A DNA stretch of 64,000 nt, from NCBI GenBank assembly GCA_001874325.1, contig MPCW01000001.1:1-64000 (forward strand). Reading direction: 5' to 3'. Numbering within the stretch: position 1 is the first letter of the stretch; every line of letters starts with the position of its first letter. A program made the position numbers and the translations under genes. This DNA comes from Flavobacterium sp. MedPE-SWcel (lineage in GTDB: Bacteria > Bacteroidota > Bacteroidia > Flavobacteriales > Flavobacteriaceae). This document shows positions 53,847 to 63,165 of the stretch, piece by piece. The notes beneath the pieces were generated by a model. It was given only the letters and a program-made list of their open reading frames with translations, ran no database searches and was not told the origin of the DNA.

Positions 53847-56297
53847 TTACAGTGTTTTAGCATTTTTTACTGCCTGATCTGTTATAGCGTGTTTTAATAC
53901 ATCGCTCATCTCACTTACATAATGAAAAGTAAGTCCTGTAAGGTATTCTTTTTTAATTTCATCAATATCGCGCTTGTTTTCCTCACACAATATTATCTCT
54001 TTAATATTAGCACGTTTTGCTGCTAATATTTTTTCTTTAATACCCCCTACCGGTAATACACGACCTCTAAGTGTTATCTCACCCGTCATTGCTATATTTT
54101 TCTTTACTCTCTTTTGAGTGAAAGAAGATACTAACGACGTAAGCATTGCAACACCCGCACTAGGACCATCTTTTGGTGTAGCCCCCTCTGGCACGTGTAT
54201 GTGTACATTGTAAGCTGTAATTATCTCTCTTTTTATACCTAATGACTCAGCATTAGCTTTAATATATTCTAATGCAATAGTAGCCGACTCCTTCATAACA
54301 GTACCTAAGTTACCTGTCATGGTCATACTACCTTTACCTTTAGAAAGTATCGACTCAATAAATAGAATATCTCCACCTACACTAGTCCAAGCTAAACCTG
54401 TTACAACACCTGCTACTTCATTATTTTCATACTTATCACGCTCCATTCTAGGTGCGCCAAGTACTTCTACAATATCTGCATCAGTAATTTTAACATTATA
54501 CTCCTCTTCCATTGCAATAGATTTTGCAACATAACGAACTACTTTGGCTATTTGTTTTTCAAGTCCTCTTACTCCAGATTCACGTGTATAGCCCATAACA
54601 ATTTTTTCTAATTGTCTTTTACCTATACTAATGTCTTTTGTAGTAAGCCCGTGTTCTTTAACCTGTTTAGGTAGTAAATGTCTTTTAGCTATTTCGGTCT
54701 TTTCCTCTATAGTATAACCTGTAACATTAATAACCTCCATCCTATCGCGAAGCGCAGGTTGTATAGTTCCCATGTTATTAGAGGTAGCAATAAACATCAC
54801 TTTAGAAAGGTCGAAACCAAGCTCTAAGAAATTATCATAGAACTCTGAGTTTTGTTCAGGGTCTAATACTTCTAATAAAGCTGAAGAAGGATCTCCGTTA
54901 TGTCCGCTAGAAAGTTTATCTATCTCATCTAATACAAAAACAGGGTTTGATGTACCTGCTTTTTTAAGGCTCTGAATGATTCTACCTGGCATTGCACCTA
55001 TATAGGTTTTTCTATGCCCTCTTATTTCTGCTTCATCACGAAGACCACCTAAAGATATACGAATGTACTCTCTACCCAATGCCTCTGCTACTGATTTACC
55101 AATAGAGGTTTTACCAACCCCTGGAGGTCCGTAAAGACAAAGTATAGGTGACTTCATATCATTACGTAGCTTTAATACAGCAAGGTGCTCTATAATACGA
55201 CGTTTTACATCTTCAAGACCATAATGATCTCTGTTTAATATTTTTTCGGCACGTTTTAAATCGAACTTATCCTTAGAAAACACATTCCATGGCAAGTCGA
55301 GCATTAACTCTAAATAGTTACGTTGTGTACCATATTCTGCCGCTTGCGGATTCATACGTTGCAACTTAGAAATCTCTTTTTCAAAATGAGTTTTTGTTTT
55401 CTCATTCCATTTTTTAGATTTTCCTTTTTTACGCATTTCCTCTACTTCTTGATCGTGCGAAACTCCACCTAGTTCTTCCTGTATGGTTTTCATTTGCTGA
55501 TGCAAAAAGTACTCACGTTGTTGCTGATCGAGATCAAAACGTACTTTGCTTTGTATGTCGTTCTTTAACTCTAATTTTTGCAACTCTAAATTCATGAAGC
55601 GTAATGTCTCCATTGCTCTTTCCTTAAGATCGCCTTTAGCAAGCAAGGCTTGCTTATCAGCAACACTAAGGTTCATGTTAGACGATACAAAGTTGATAAG
55701 AAACGAATCGCTTTCTATATTTTTAATAGCAAAAGTAGCCTCTGTAGGAATATTTGGGCTTTCTTTTATTATCTGTACTGCTAAGTCTTTAACAGACTCT
55801 ATAATAGTAGCAAACTCTACATCCCCCTTTTCTGGTCGTGTTTCGTTAACTTCCTTTATAGTAGCCATTAAGTAAGGCTGCTCTGTAGTTACCTCATCAA
55901 TTTCAAAGCGTTTTTTACCCTGAATTACAACAGTAGTATTACCATCAGGCATTTTTAGCACACGTAATATACGTGCAACAGTACCTATTTTGTTTATATC
56001 AGCAGCTGTTGGCTCTTCAATTTCTTCGTCTTTTTGAGAAACTACCCCTATAACCTTACCACTTGCGTTAGCATCGTTTATAAGTTTTATCGACTTATCT
56101 CTACCTGCTGTAATAGGAATTACTACCCCAGGGAACAGTACCATATTACGCAATGGTAATATAGGTAACGCCTCAGGAAGTACTTCATTATTCATTTCCT
56201 CTTCATCCTCTGGCGTCATTAACGGAATCAATTCCGCATCTGTATCTATTTCTTGAAGTGACAGACTGTCAATATTTAATATTTTTTTATTCGACAT
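53847..56297 (-). CDS. lon: ATP-dependent protease Lon
   Basis: An 816-aa AAA+ serine protease that degrades misfolded and regulatory proteins in the cytosol. The N-terminal LON substrate-binding domain ([20 protein letters not shown]) covers residues about 40-240. The AAA+ module has Walker [13 protein letters not shown] near residue 390 and Walker [14 protein letters not shown]. The C-terminal protease has the catalytic serine in [11 protein letters not shown] (about residue 711) and lysine in [12 protein letters not shown] (about 754). The length is typical (about 780-820). It starts with an acidic N-terminal extension ([17 protein letters not shown]), a feature of Bacteroidota Lon. Confidence 0.97.
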   Translation of the reverse strand: MSNKKILNIDSLSLQEIDTDAELIPLMTPEDEEEMNNEVLPEALPILPLRNMVLFPGVVIPITAGRDKSIKLINDANASGKVIGVVSQKDEEIEEPTAADINKIGTVARILRVLKMPDGNTTVVIQGKKRFEIDEVTTEQPYLMATIKEVNETRPEKGDVEFATIIESVKDLAVQIIKESPNIPTEATFAIKNIESDSFLINFVSSNMNLSVADKQALLAKGDLKERAMETLRFMNLELQKLELKNDIQSKVRFDLDQQQREYFLHQQMKTIQEELGGVSHDQEVEEMRKKGKSKKWNEKTKTHFEKEISKLQRMNPQAAEYGTQRNYLELMLDLPWNVFSKDKFDLKRAEKILNRDHYGLEDVKRRIIEHLAVLKLRNDMKSPILCLYGPPGVGKTSIGKSVAEALGREYIRISLGGLRDEAEIRGHRKTYIGAMPGRIIQSLKKAGTSNPVFVLDEIDKLSSGHNGDPSSALLEVLDPEQNSEFYDNFLELGFDLSKVMFIATSNNMGTIQPALRDRMEVINVTGYTIEEKTEIAKRHLLPKQVKEHGLTTKDISIGKRQLEKIVMGYTRESGVRGLEKQIAKVVRYVAKSIAMEEEYNVKITDADIVEVLGAPRMERDKYENNEVAGVVTGLAWTSVGGDILFIESILSKGKGSMTMTGNLGTVMKESATIALEYIKANAESLGIKREIITAYNVHIHVPEGATPKDGPSAGVAMLTSLVSSFTQKRVKKNIAMTGEITLRGRVLPVGGIKEKILAAKRANIKEIILCEENKRDIDEIKKEYLTGLTFHYVSEMSDVLKHAITDQAVKNAKTL

Positions 56298-56500
56298 CTT
56301 ATTTTTAAGTCATTTTGTCATTAAACATCATAAAGCATTATAATAACCGTAAATATATACTATTATTATATGCCTATGTACCAGCAAAAAAGAAGTTTTA
56401 TCGACTATTTTGCAATACAATTAGTCAATGATTGTGCCAATAAAGGGTTATGTATTGTATTAAAATGAGTTAGCTCAATCTATTTTAGCTATAAAATATA

Positions 56501-56986
56501 CTAAATCGTTTTTATTGGTATCCAAATTTCTTCTTCTGATAGCGGGTCACTATTTCTATACTTATCGCCTAATACCTCAAAATGTGGTCGATTATCTAGA
56601 GTATAGCCCGATTGTGGTAACCATTCTGAAAATATATACTGAAATACTTTTGGAGCATCGTCACTACTACCTTTGTAATGGAATACAGCATACAATCCCT
56701 CAGGAATTGTAAAACTTTCCATACCATCAGGTATAGTATCGTGATTAGTAACCTCACTAGCTGCCCATTTTTCAAATTCGGTAGTAGGATTAAAGTTTAA
56801 GAAGAAATCCTCAGGATAAACGTTTACACTATATAAATCAGAAGTAACTGTATTTACAACCTTTCCTTTAAGAGGCATAAAAGCACCCCATAACTGAGCT
56901 GTTTTATTGTTAACGAACGACATTGTTAAGCGTTGTCCTACTAGAATTTTTTCTTGTAATGTTTTTATAGTTGGAGATGGAAGCAT
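56501..56986 (-). CDS. GyrI-like effector-binding domain protein
   Basis: A 161-aa soluble protein of the GyrI-like/AraC effector-binding fold. Residues 1-30 make the first strand (ILVGQRLTMSFVNNKT), with FTIPEGLYAVFHYKG and the block VFQYIFSEWLPQSGYTLDN RPHFEV typical of the fold. It ends EEIWIPIKTI, as such domains do (x-E-I-x-I-P-I). There is no DNA-binding domain, so it may bind a small molecule or hydrophobic cation alone. It lies 18 bases after the YcxB-like gene, likely one transcript. The function is unknown. Confidence 0.88.
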   Translation of the reverse strand: MLPSPTIKTLQEKILVGQRLTMSFVNNKTAQLWGAFMPLKGKVVNTVTSDLYSVNVYPEDFFLNFNPTTEFEKWAASEVTNHDTIPDGMESFTIPEGLYAVFHYKGSSDDAPKVFQYIFSEWLPQSGYTLDNRPHFEVLGDKYRNSDPLSEEEIWIPIKTI

Positions 56987-57004
56987 GTTTATTATTTACA
57001 TAAA

Positions 57005-57583
57005 TTATACTTTTTCCTTCAAAAGGTTCAAAAAAATATTATTCTCTTCTGTTGTTACATTTTTCTTATCTATAATAATTTTATAAATCATCCCCTTCAC
57101 TGTTAATAGATAGTACTCTTGATATTCCTTAAACTTCTCTATTAACTCCCATCTAACATCTATAATAAAATCATGTCTATCATATTTTATACCTATATCA
57201 TCTACTGTAATATGAATTTCATTACCGAGCTTTAAAACATTTTTCGAAACTTCATTAGTTAATTTATAAGCACGTTTTTTTTGATTAAATAAAATATAGA
57301 ATAAGTAGGTGGTTAAAACTATTATGACAACTCCTATAGCTTCGTTTAAATGCCAATTAGAATAGTTTTCAATATGTATAACTTGATCTTTATTTTCTAT
57401 TTCAGCTTTACTCTTCTTAGTATATTCTTTATAATTAGAAAGTCCCCAAAGTAAAAAACCAATACCAACAATATAGGCTATAGAGAAATAAATGGCTGCT
57501 TTTTTTAAAAAAAGATTCCATTTAAATTCATTCTGCTTTAATAAGCTTTTACACGCATTTTTATCTATTATTTCTAGTTTCAT
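57005..57583 (-). CDS. YcxB-like membrane protein
   Basis: A 192-aa protein with two membrane helices (about residues 31-49 and 82-101) and a C-terminal YcxB-like beta domain (IHITVDDIGIKYDRHDFIID, then RWELIEKFKEYQEYYLLTV). The layout, an N-terminal soluble piece, two helices and a beta domain, resembles the tandem paralogues at 16-17.6 kb in shape but not in sequence. It sits 51 bases after the coiled-coil gene and 18 before the GyrI-like gene. Function unknown. Confidence 0.75.
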   Translation of the reverse strand: MKLEIIDKNACKSLLKQNEFKWNLFLKKAAIYFSIAYIVGIGFLLWGLSNYKEYTKKSKAEIENKDQVIHIENYSNWHLNEAIGVVIIVLTTYLFYILFNQKKRAYKLTNEVSKNVLKLGNEIHITVDDIGIKYDRHDFIIDVRWELIEKFKEYQEYYLLTVKGMIYKIIIDKKNVTTEENNIFLNLLKEKV

Positions 57584-57634
57584 ATTGATACCAATATAAT
57601 TAAATAATGATCTTTAACATGGATAAATTATTAC

Positions 57635-58168
57635 CTAACCACTAATAGCAATTAAAGTACCGCCAACTAAGACACCGCCTAACCCCCATAATAATTTACC
57701 CCAAAAAGATCTATTTTTTTCTTTTTTAATATTATTCTCGGCATCATTAAGTTTGCCTTTTGCTTTATCAAGTTGCTCTAATAAAACTTCGTTTTCTTTT
57801 CTGTAGCGTTCATTACTGTCTATACTCTGTTTTAGAGACATTTCATAACCAGCTTCTAAAGTTTCTATGTTATTAACTAAACCATCAAATTTTAAACTTA
57901 TGGAATCGACAATAGCACTAACTTTTTCATACTCCTTACAATCGGTATATAACTGATTATAAAGTTTTACAGTTTGTAGGTAATCATCTACACCAGGTTT
58001 ATTTATTACATATAATGTATCTACATTAACCTTTAATAAATAAGGTTTATACCTTATAATTGTATCTATATTTTTTTTCGCACCAAGATTTGGTAATTTA
58101 ACTATATCTTGAGAAAACGAATAGCTACTACAAGATATAATGATAATAAAAAGTAAGTTCTTTATCAT
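57635..58168 (-). CDS. Exported coiled-coil protein with C-terminal membrane segment (spanin-like candidate)
   Basis: A 177-aa protein. The N-terminal signal (KNLLFIIIISCSSYSFSQ) contains IISC, a possible lipobox at Cys13, or it may be cut after FSQ. The middle is polar. From about residue 105 to 150 a strong heptad pattern runs (NERYRKENEVLLEQLDKAKG). The end is a glycine-rich membrane helix (LLWGLGGVLVGGTLIAISG). I recognise no family. The order amidase, membrane coiled coil, this protein resembles endolysin/Rz/Rz1 phage lysis sets, with this protein as the outer partner; the C-terminal helix is unusual for an outer spanin. The spacing to the upstream gene is 12 bases. Function is a hypothesis only. 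Confidence 0.7.
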   Translation of the reverse strand: MIKNLLFIIIISCSSYSFSQDIVKLPNLGAKKNIDTIIRYKPYLLKVNVDTLYVINKPGVDDYLQTVKLYNQLYTDCKEYEKVSAIVDSISLKFDGLVNNIETLEAGYEMSLKQSIDSNERYRKENEVLLEQLDKAKGKLNDAENNIKKEKNRSFWGKLLWGLGGVLVGGTLIAISG

Positions 58169-58180
58169 GTTTTGTTTCCT

Positions 58181-58534
58181 TTAGTTAGGGTTTTCTATTT
58201 TATCAGGGTATCTATCTAACTTTTCCTTTATATCATGTAAGGAGTTTTGAGCTTCTCTCAATTCACTATTAATAGATCGTGAAAGCTGTGAGTTTTCTTG
58301 TTTAATAGTTTCTAAATCCCTTAATAACTGTTTGTTTAACTGAATAATAGAATCAATATATTCATTTCGCTCATCTATCAATGTTATAGAGGAGTCTATT
58401 TGGGTTTTAGCTTCAGATATATTGTCAATTGCCTCGTTAAGATTATCAGGCATTTTGAAAAAAGTATTTAGACAAATAATAAGAATTACTATTATTAGTA
58501 TTAACGACAAATATTTATCTATAAAATTTTTCAT
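58181..58534 (-). CDS. Inner-membrane anchored coiled-coil protein (Rz-like candidate)
   Basis: A 117-aa protein with an uncleaved N-terminal membrane anchor (residues 8-26, LSLILIIVILIICLNTFF) and a long periplasmic coiled coil (residues about 33-110: NLNEAIDNISEAKTQID, KQLLRDLETIKQENSQLS). This is the shape of an Rz i-spanin, which bridges inner and outer membrane in phage lysis; it is equally the shape of many small bitopic proteins. It lies 10 bases after the amidase gene and 12 before the next, a tight three-gene unit. No sequence family recognised. Confidence 0.72.
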   Translation of the reverse strand: MKNFIDKYLSLILIIVILIICLNTFFKMPDNLNEAIDNISEAKTQIDSSITLIDERNEYIDSIIQLNKQLLRDLETIKQENSQLSRSINSELREAQNSLHDIKEKLDRYPDKIENPN

Positions 58535-58544
58535 TTAATTCTAT

Positions 58545-59174
58545 TTAGTTTATTCCTAAGTATTTTAATATCCCCTTATATGCGTGCCATGCAAACTCTT
58601 TTTGAAACTCTGGATTTTTTAAGTGCTGGTAATCATCCCAATTATCAAAAAATAGGCATTCCAATAAAACGGCAGGACATTTAGTCTTTCTCAATACATA
58701 AAAATCTGACTCTTTATCTAAATCACCATCCGAAAAATCAAACCTTAATCTTAAATGTAATTTTTCGTACATCTTTTTCACCTCTTCCCCTATATTAGAG
58801 GCAAGGTCATCACTCTTGGTTGTACCTCTTGTTGTAAAAATTGAAAAACCTGAAGCATTATGATTTCTTGAAGCATTAGAATGTACAGAAATAAAAATAG
58901 TATTTGAACTATCAAAAGCATTTGCTACAGATACTCTATAGCGTAATGATATATCTCTAGAATCAGTAGCTTTAACGGTTGTTATTACATTTAGCTCTGG
59001 ATGAGCTTTAAGGTATATTTCAATAAGCCCCCCAATTTGTCTATTAATAACTCCCTCATAGGCTACTTCTCCATTAGGAAACTTAAACATTTTAGAAGGT
59101 GCTGTAGTATAGTTACCATTTTTATCAATACCTCCGTGACCGAAATCTAAAATAACATTAGTAACATTTTTCAT
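58545..59174 (-). CDS. N-acetylmuramoyl-L-alanine amidase, no signal peptide (endolysin-like)
   Basis: A 209-aa zinc amidase of the Amidase_3 fold, which cuts the bond between N-acetylmuramic acid and the peptide stem. The zinc ligands and catalytic residue are visible: His13 (DFGHGGIDKNG), Glu40 (NGEVAYEGVINRQ), His98 (FISVHSNAS) and Glu172 (PAVLLECLFFDN). There is no signal peptide or cell-wall-binding domain, unlike chromosomal AmiC-type enzymes. That is what phage endolysins look like, since they rely on a holin or other route to reach the wall. It leads a tight three-gene unit on the minus strand. Enzymatic class is well supported; lysis function is inferred. Confidence 0.88.
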   Translation of the reverse strand: MKNVTNVILDFGHGGIDKNGNYTTAPSKMFKFPNGEVAYEGVINRQIGGLIEIYLKAHPELNVITTVKATDSRDISLRYRVSVANAFDSSNTIFISVHSNASRNHNASGFSIFTTRGTTKSDDLASNIGEEVKKMYEKLHLRLRFDFSDGDLDKESDFYVLRKTKCPAVLLECLFFDNWDDYQHLKNPEFQKEFAWHAYKGILKYLGIN

Positions 59175-59213
59175 TTTGAGAATAGTTTAGTTGGATTATT
59201 TTGCTCAATAAAA

Positions 59214-59233
59214 TTATACTTACGCAAGTATAA
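59214..59233. promoter_or_regulatory. Palindrome upstream of the amidase gene
   Basis: TTATACTT-ACGC-AAGTATAA is a perfect 8-bp inverted repeat with a 4-base centre, 40 bases before the amidase start codon. Its place and size suit a repressor operator, but no regulator is known for it. Confidence 0.5.
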
Positions 59234-59328
59234 GCACTTTATTTACAAACCACAAAATATTAATATAATCATTGTAGTCAATTTAATATTATATAAAACT
59301 CTTTAGACTTGATAATATTATGTCAGGA

Positions 59329-59360
59329 TTGTATTGTTTTTTTATCAAAAAACAATACAA
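59329..59360. repeat. 14-bp perfect inverted repeat between amidase and uvrA
   Basis: TTGTATTGTTTTTT and AAAAAACAATACAA are exact complements around TATC. It lies about 30 bases upstream of the uvrA promoter and is not placed after any stop codon, so it is not an obvious terminator. Confidence 0.6.
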
Positions 59361-59391
59361 ATTCTTTAACATTTTATTGCCTTTTACCTTC

Positions 59392-59423
59392 TTGAAAAAT
59401 CTCCCTAAAAATCAGTAACTTTG
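59392..59423 (+). promoter_or_regulatory. Promoter of uvrA
   Basis: TTG (59392-59394), a 21-base spacer and TAACTTTG (59416-59423) match the Bacteroidota consensus; the start codon is 21 bases downstream. No SOS operator was recognised. Confidence 0.65.
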
Positions 59424-59443
59424 CGTTTTGCACAAAAATTACT

Positions 59444-62275
59444 ATGCTAGACACTACAGATGTTATAGAGGTACTTGGGGCACGCGCTCATAACCTTAAA
59501 AATATAGATGTTACTATACCTCGCGAAAAACTTGTAGTCATTACAGGGCTTTCGGGTTCGGGTAAATCATCACTTGCTTTTGATACTATTTATGCCGAAG
59601 GGCAACGTCGTTATATAGAAACTTTTTCGGCATACGCACGTCAGTTTCTTGGCGGATTAGAACGTCCTGATGTTGATAAAATAGACGGGTTATCGCCTGT
59701 TATTGCCATAGAGCAAAAAACTACTAGTAAAAGCCCACGTTCTACCGTAGGGACTATCACCGAGATATACGATTTTTTACGTCTACTCTATGCTCGTGCT
59801 GCCGATGCTTATAGTTATGAAACAGGCGAAAAAATGGTAAGCTATAGTGATGAGCAAATTAAAGATCTAATCATCGAAAAATTCGACGGTAAGCGTATTA
59901 CCATACTTGCACCTGTTGTTCGTTCACGAAAAGGACATTATCGTGAATTATTCGAACAAGTATCTAAACAAGGGTTTCTTAAAGTTCGTGTAGACGGAGA
60001 AATACGCGATATAGAAAGCGGAATGAAGCTCGACCGTTATAAAACTCACGATATAGAAACAGTTATAGACAGGCTAGCTGTTGATACTACTGAAGATACA
60101 GACAAGCGTATTAACGATAGTATTAAAACTGCAATGTATCATGGTGATGATGTAATGATGGTTATAGAACACGAAAGTGGCGAAGCTCGTTATTATAGTC
60201 GTAACCTAATGTGCCCAACATCGGGTATCTCCTACCCTAACCCTGAACCAAACAATTATTCTTTTAACTCTCCAAAAGGAGCTTGTAGTAATTGTAATGG
60301 TCTAGGCAGAGTAAATGAGATCAATCAGAAAAAGATAATACCTAACCCTAAGCTAACCATCAAAAAAGGTGGGTTTGCACCATTAGGAGAATATAAAAGC
60401 TCGTGGATATTTAAACAAATTGAAGCCATTGGCGAAAAATATGATTTTAAGCTAACCGATACTATAGAAGATATCCCTGCCGAAGCAATGGAGATGATCT
60501 TAAACGGTGGTAAAGAAAAGTTTACAGTATCGTCTAAAACACTTGGTGTTGATAGAGATTATAAAATAGATTTTGAAGGAATATCAAGTTTTATAAAAAG
60601 TCAGTACGACGAGAGTGGTTCGGCTACCATAAAACGATGGGCTAAGGAGTTTATGGATGAGGTTAAATGTCCTACTTGTCAAGGTTCACGATTAAAAAAA
60701 GAATCGTTATACTTTAAAGTTAATGGTCTTAACATTGCCGAACTAGCAAACATGGATATATCTGATCTTGCGGATTGGTTTAAAAACCTTGAAGAAGAAT
60801 TATCAGATAAGCAAAAAGCAATAGCACATGAAATTGTAAAAGAAATAAGAACACGACTAAGCTTCTTGGTAGATGTAGGGCTTAATTATTTAGCACTCGA
60901 CAGAAGCTCAAAATCACTCTCAGGTGGTGAGGCACAACGTATTCGACTAGCCACACAAATAGGTTCGCAATTAGTTGGAGTATTATACATTCTTGATGAA
61001 CCTAGTATTGGGCTACATCAGCGCGATAACGAAAAACTAATACATTCATTAGAACAATTACGTGATATTGGTAACTCGGTTATTGTTGTCGAGCATGATA
61101 AGGACATGATAGAACGTGCTGACCATGTTATTGACATAGGTCCAGCAGCGGGACGTTTTGGAGGAGAAATAGTAAGCAAGGGTACTCCTGCTGAATTATT
61201 AAAAGAACATACACTTACAGCTTCTTACCTTAATGGTGAGAAAACAATAGCTATCCCAGAAAAAAGACGTGAGGGTAACGGTAATAAAATTAGGCTTACT
61301 GGAGCAACCGGTAATAACCTTAAAAATGTTAGTATCGACTTACCACTAGGCAAACTAATATGCGTTACAGGAGTGTCTGGTAGTGGTAAAAGTACATTGA
61401 TTAACGAAACATTGTACCCTATACTTAATGCTCACATTTTTAATGGTGTAAAAAAACCACAACCATATAAAAAAATAGCAGGACTAGAACATATTGATAA
61501 AGTTATTGATATTGATCAATCTCCTATAGGTCGAACACCACGCTCTAACCCTGCTACTTATACTGACGTATTTAGCGAAATCCGTAGGTTGTTTACACAA
61601 ACTCCCGAAGCAATGATACGTGGTTACAAACCAGGTAGATTTAGCTTTAATGTAAAAGGGGGCCGTTGCGAAACCTGCGAAGGTTCTGGTTTGCGTGTTA
61701 TAGAAATGAACTTTTTACCAGATGTTTATGTAGACTGCGAAACATGTCAAGGAAAACGTTTTAACCGCGAAACTTTAGAAATTCGATATAAAGGAAAAGC
61801 TATATCTGACATACTAGAAATGACAGTAAATGAAGCTGTACCTTTCTTTGAAAACATCCCAAAGATATACCGTAAGATAAAAACCATACAAGATGTAGGT
61901 CTTGGCTATATTACATTAGGACAACAAAGCACTACATTGTCAGGAGGTGAGGCACAACGAATTAAGTTAGCATCTGAACTTTCTAAAAAAGATACGGGTA
62001 ATACTTTTTATATTCTTGATGAGCCTACTACAGGGCTTCACTTTGAAGATATACGAGTGCTTATGGAAGTTATAAATAAACTTGTAGATAAAGGTAATAC
62101 TGTGTTAATTATAGAACACAATATGGATGTTATAAAACTAGCCGATTATATAATAGATATAGGTTATGAAGGTGGTAAAGGTGGTGGTAAACTGGTTGCT
62201 AAAGGTACACCTGAGGAAATTGTAAAAAACAAAAAAAGTTATACTGCACAGTTCCTCAAAAAAGAGCTATCTTAG
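59444..62275 (+). CDS. uvrA: Excinuclease ABC subunit A
   Basis: A 943-aa ABC-type ATPase that finds DNA damage with UvrB in nucleotide excision repair. The first Walker A is [13 protein letters not shown] (residues 35-47), with the second [13 protein letters not shown]. Two signature blocks LSGGEAQRI and two Walker B regions ([25 protein letters not shown]) are present. Zinc-finger cysteines [26 protein letters not shown] and CETCQGKRF are intact. The length matches the family (about 940). It has its own promoter and is followed by a LOG-family gene. Confidence 0.98.
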   Translation: MLDTTDVIEVLGARAHNLKNIDVTIPREKLVVITGLSGSGKSSLAFDTIYAEGQRRYIETFSAYARQFLGGLERPDVDKIDGLSPVIAIEQKTTSKSPRSTVGTITEIYDFLRLLYARAADAYSYETGEKMVSYSDEQIKDLIIEKFDGKRITILAPVVRSRKGHYRELFEQVSKQGFLKVRVDGEIRDIESGMKLDRYKTHDIETVIDRLAVDTTEDTDKRINDSIKTAMYHGDDVMMVIEHESGEARYYSRNLMCPTSGISYPNPEPNNYSFNSPKGACSNCNGLGRVNEINQKKIIPNPKLTIKKGGFAPLGEYKSSWIFKQIEAIGEKYDFKLTDTIEDIPAEAMEMILNGGKEKFTVSSKTLGVDRDYKIDFEGISSFIKSQYDESGSATIKRWAKEFMDEVKCPTCQGSRLKKESLYFKVNGLNIAELANMDISDLADWFKNLEEELSDKQKAIAHEIVKEIRTRLSFLVDVGLNYLALDRSSKSLSGGEAQRIRLATQIGSQLVGVLYILDEPSIGLHQRDNEKLIHSLEQLRDIGNSVIVVEHDKDMIERADHVIDIGPAAGRFGGEIVSKGTPAELLKEHTLTASYLNGEKTIAIPEKRREGNGNKIRLTGATGNNLKNVSIDLPLGKLICVTGVSGSGKSTLINETLYPILNAHIFNGVKKPQPYKKIAGLEHIDKVIDIDQSPIGRTPRSNPATYTDVFSEIRRLFTQTPEAMIRGYKPGRFSFNVKGGRCETCEGSGLRVIEMNFLPDVYVDCETCQGKRFNRETLEIRYKGKAISDILEMTVNEAVPFFENIPKIYRKIKTIQDVGLGYITLGQQSTTLSGGEAQRIKLASELSKKDTGNTFYILDEPTTGLHFEDIRVLMEVINKLVDKGNTVLIIEHNMDVIKLADYIIDIGYEGGKGGGKLVAKGTPEEIVKNKKSYTAQFLKKELS

Positions 62276-62302
62276 TGCGCTTTTTTAATTAAAAAATATA
62301 CT

Positions 62303-63019
62303 ATGTCACAAGAAAATAAAGATCAAAATACAAACGAAAAATTACAACAAAAAAACTGGAGCGAAATAAGAAGTAATGACTCTTGGGCTATATTCAAAAT
62401 CATGTCAGAGTTTGTAAATGGTTTCGAAAGCATGGCTCGCCTAGGCCCTAGTGTTTCTATATTTGGTTCTGCCCGAACAAAAACTGATGATAAATATTAC
62501 CTACTAGCTGAAAAGATTGCTAAAAAAATAGCCGAAGCAGGCTATGGTGTTATTACTGGTGGTGGTCCTGGTATTATGGAAGCTGGTAACAAAGGTGCAT
62601 ATAATGGTGGAGGCCCTTCTATTGGGCTTAATATTGAGCTACCTTTTGAACAGCATTTTAACCCATATATAGATGGTGACAAGAACCTAAATTTCGATTA
62701 CTTTTTTGTTCGTAAAGTAATGTTCGTAAAGTATTCGCAAGGCTTTGTTGTTATGCCTGGTGGTTTTGGTACACTAGATGAATTATTTGAAGCAATTACA
62801 CTTATACAAACTAAGAAAATCGAAAAATTCCCTATTATATTAGTAGGTCGCGAATTTTGGAGTGGATTAATGGAGTGGATAGAAAACACAATGATTAGCA
62901 AATATCATAATGCAAGCCCTGATGATCTTAAATTAATAACAATTGTAGATACTGAAGATGAGGTTCTTGATGTTATAGATAACTTCTATAAAAAATACAA
63001 CCTTAGTCCTAACTTCTAA
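62303..63019 (+). CDS. LOG family protein (TIGR00730-type Rossmann fold)
   Basis: A 238-aa soluble protein. The phosphoribohydrolase signatures are present: FGSARTKTDDKYY, VITGGGPGIMEAGNKGA and PGGFGTLDELFEAITLIQTKK. Family members release adenine-type bases from 5'-monophosphates (cytokinin activation in plants and some bacteria), or act as pyrimidine/purine 5'-nucleotide nucleosidases. The long N-terminal region (about residues 1-50) is common in Bacteroidota. It follows uvrA after 27 bases and is likely in the same transcript. The exact substrate is unknown. Confidence 0.92.
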   Translation: MSQENKDQNTNEKLQQKNWSEIRSNDSWAIFKIMSEFVNGFESMARLGPSVSIFGSARTKTDDKYYLLAEKIAKKIAEAGYGVITGGGPGIMEAGNKGAYNGGGPSIGLNIELPFEQHFNPYIDGDKNLNFDYFFVRKVMFVKYSQGFVVMPGGFGTLDELFEAITLIQTKKIEKFPIILVGREFWSGLMEWIENTMISKYHNASPDDLKLITIVDTEDEVLDVIDNFYKKYNLSPNF

Positions 63020-63026
63020 TAGTAAA

Positions 63027-63060
63027 TATGTTAAAGCTGCTTAACGGCAGCTTTAACATA
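63027..63060 (+). terminator. Hairpin after the LOG-family gene
   Basis: TATGTTAAAGCTGC and GCAGCTTTAACATA form a perfect 14-bp stem around TTAACG, 8 bases past the stop codon. There is no T-run after it, so termination strength is uncertain. Confidence 0.65.
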
Positions 63061-63165
63061 ATATAAAGCAACCAAAGTTGTAAAATTGTATCTATTTTAT
63101 ATACAATTAATAGAATAATTGTTTTACTTTCATCAAATTATTATCAAGCTATACTACATATAACA

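Noticed and set aside
56501-59174. A prophage
   Set aside because: Only lysis-type genes are present. There is no integrase, portal, capsid, tail or repressor gene, and no attachment-site repeat was found.
59214-59233. Insertion-sequence end (ACTTACGCA resembles ends of some IS families)
   Set aside because: No transposase or second end is nearby; the symmetric palindrome is better read as a possible operator.
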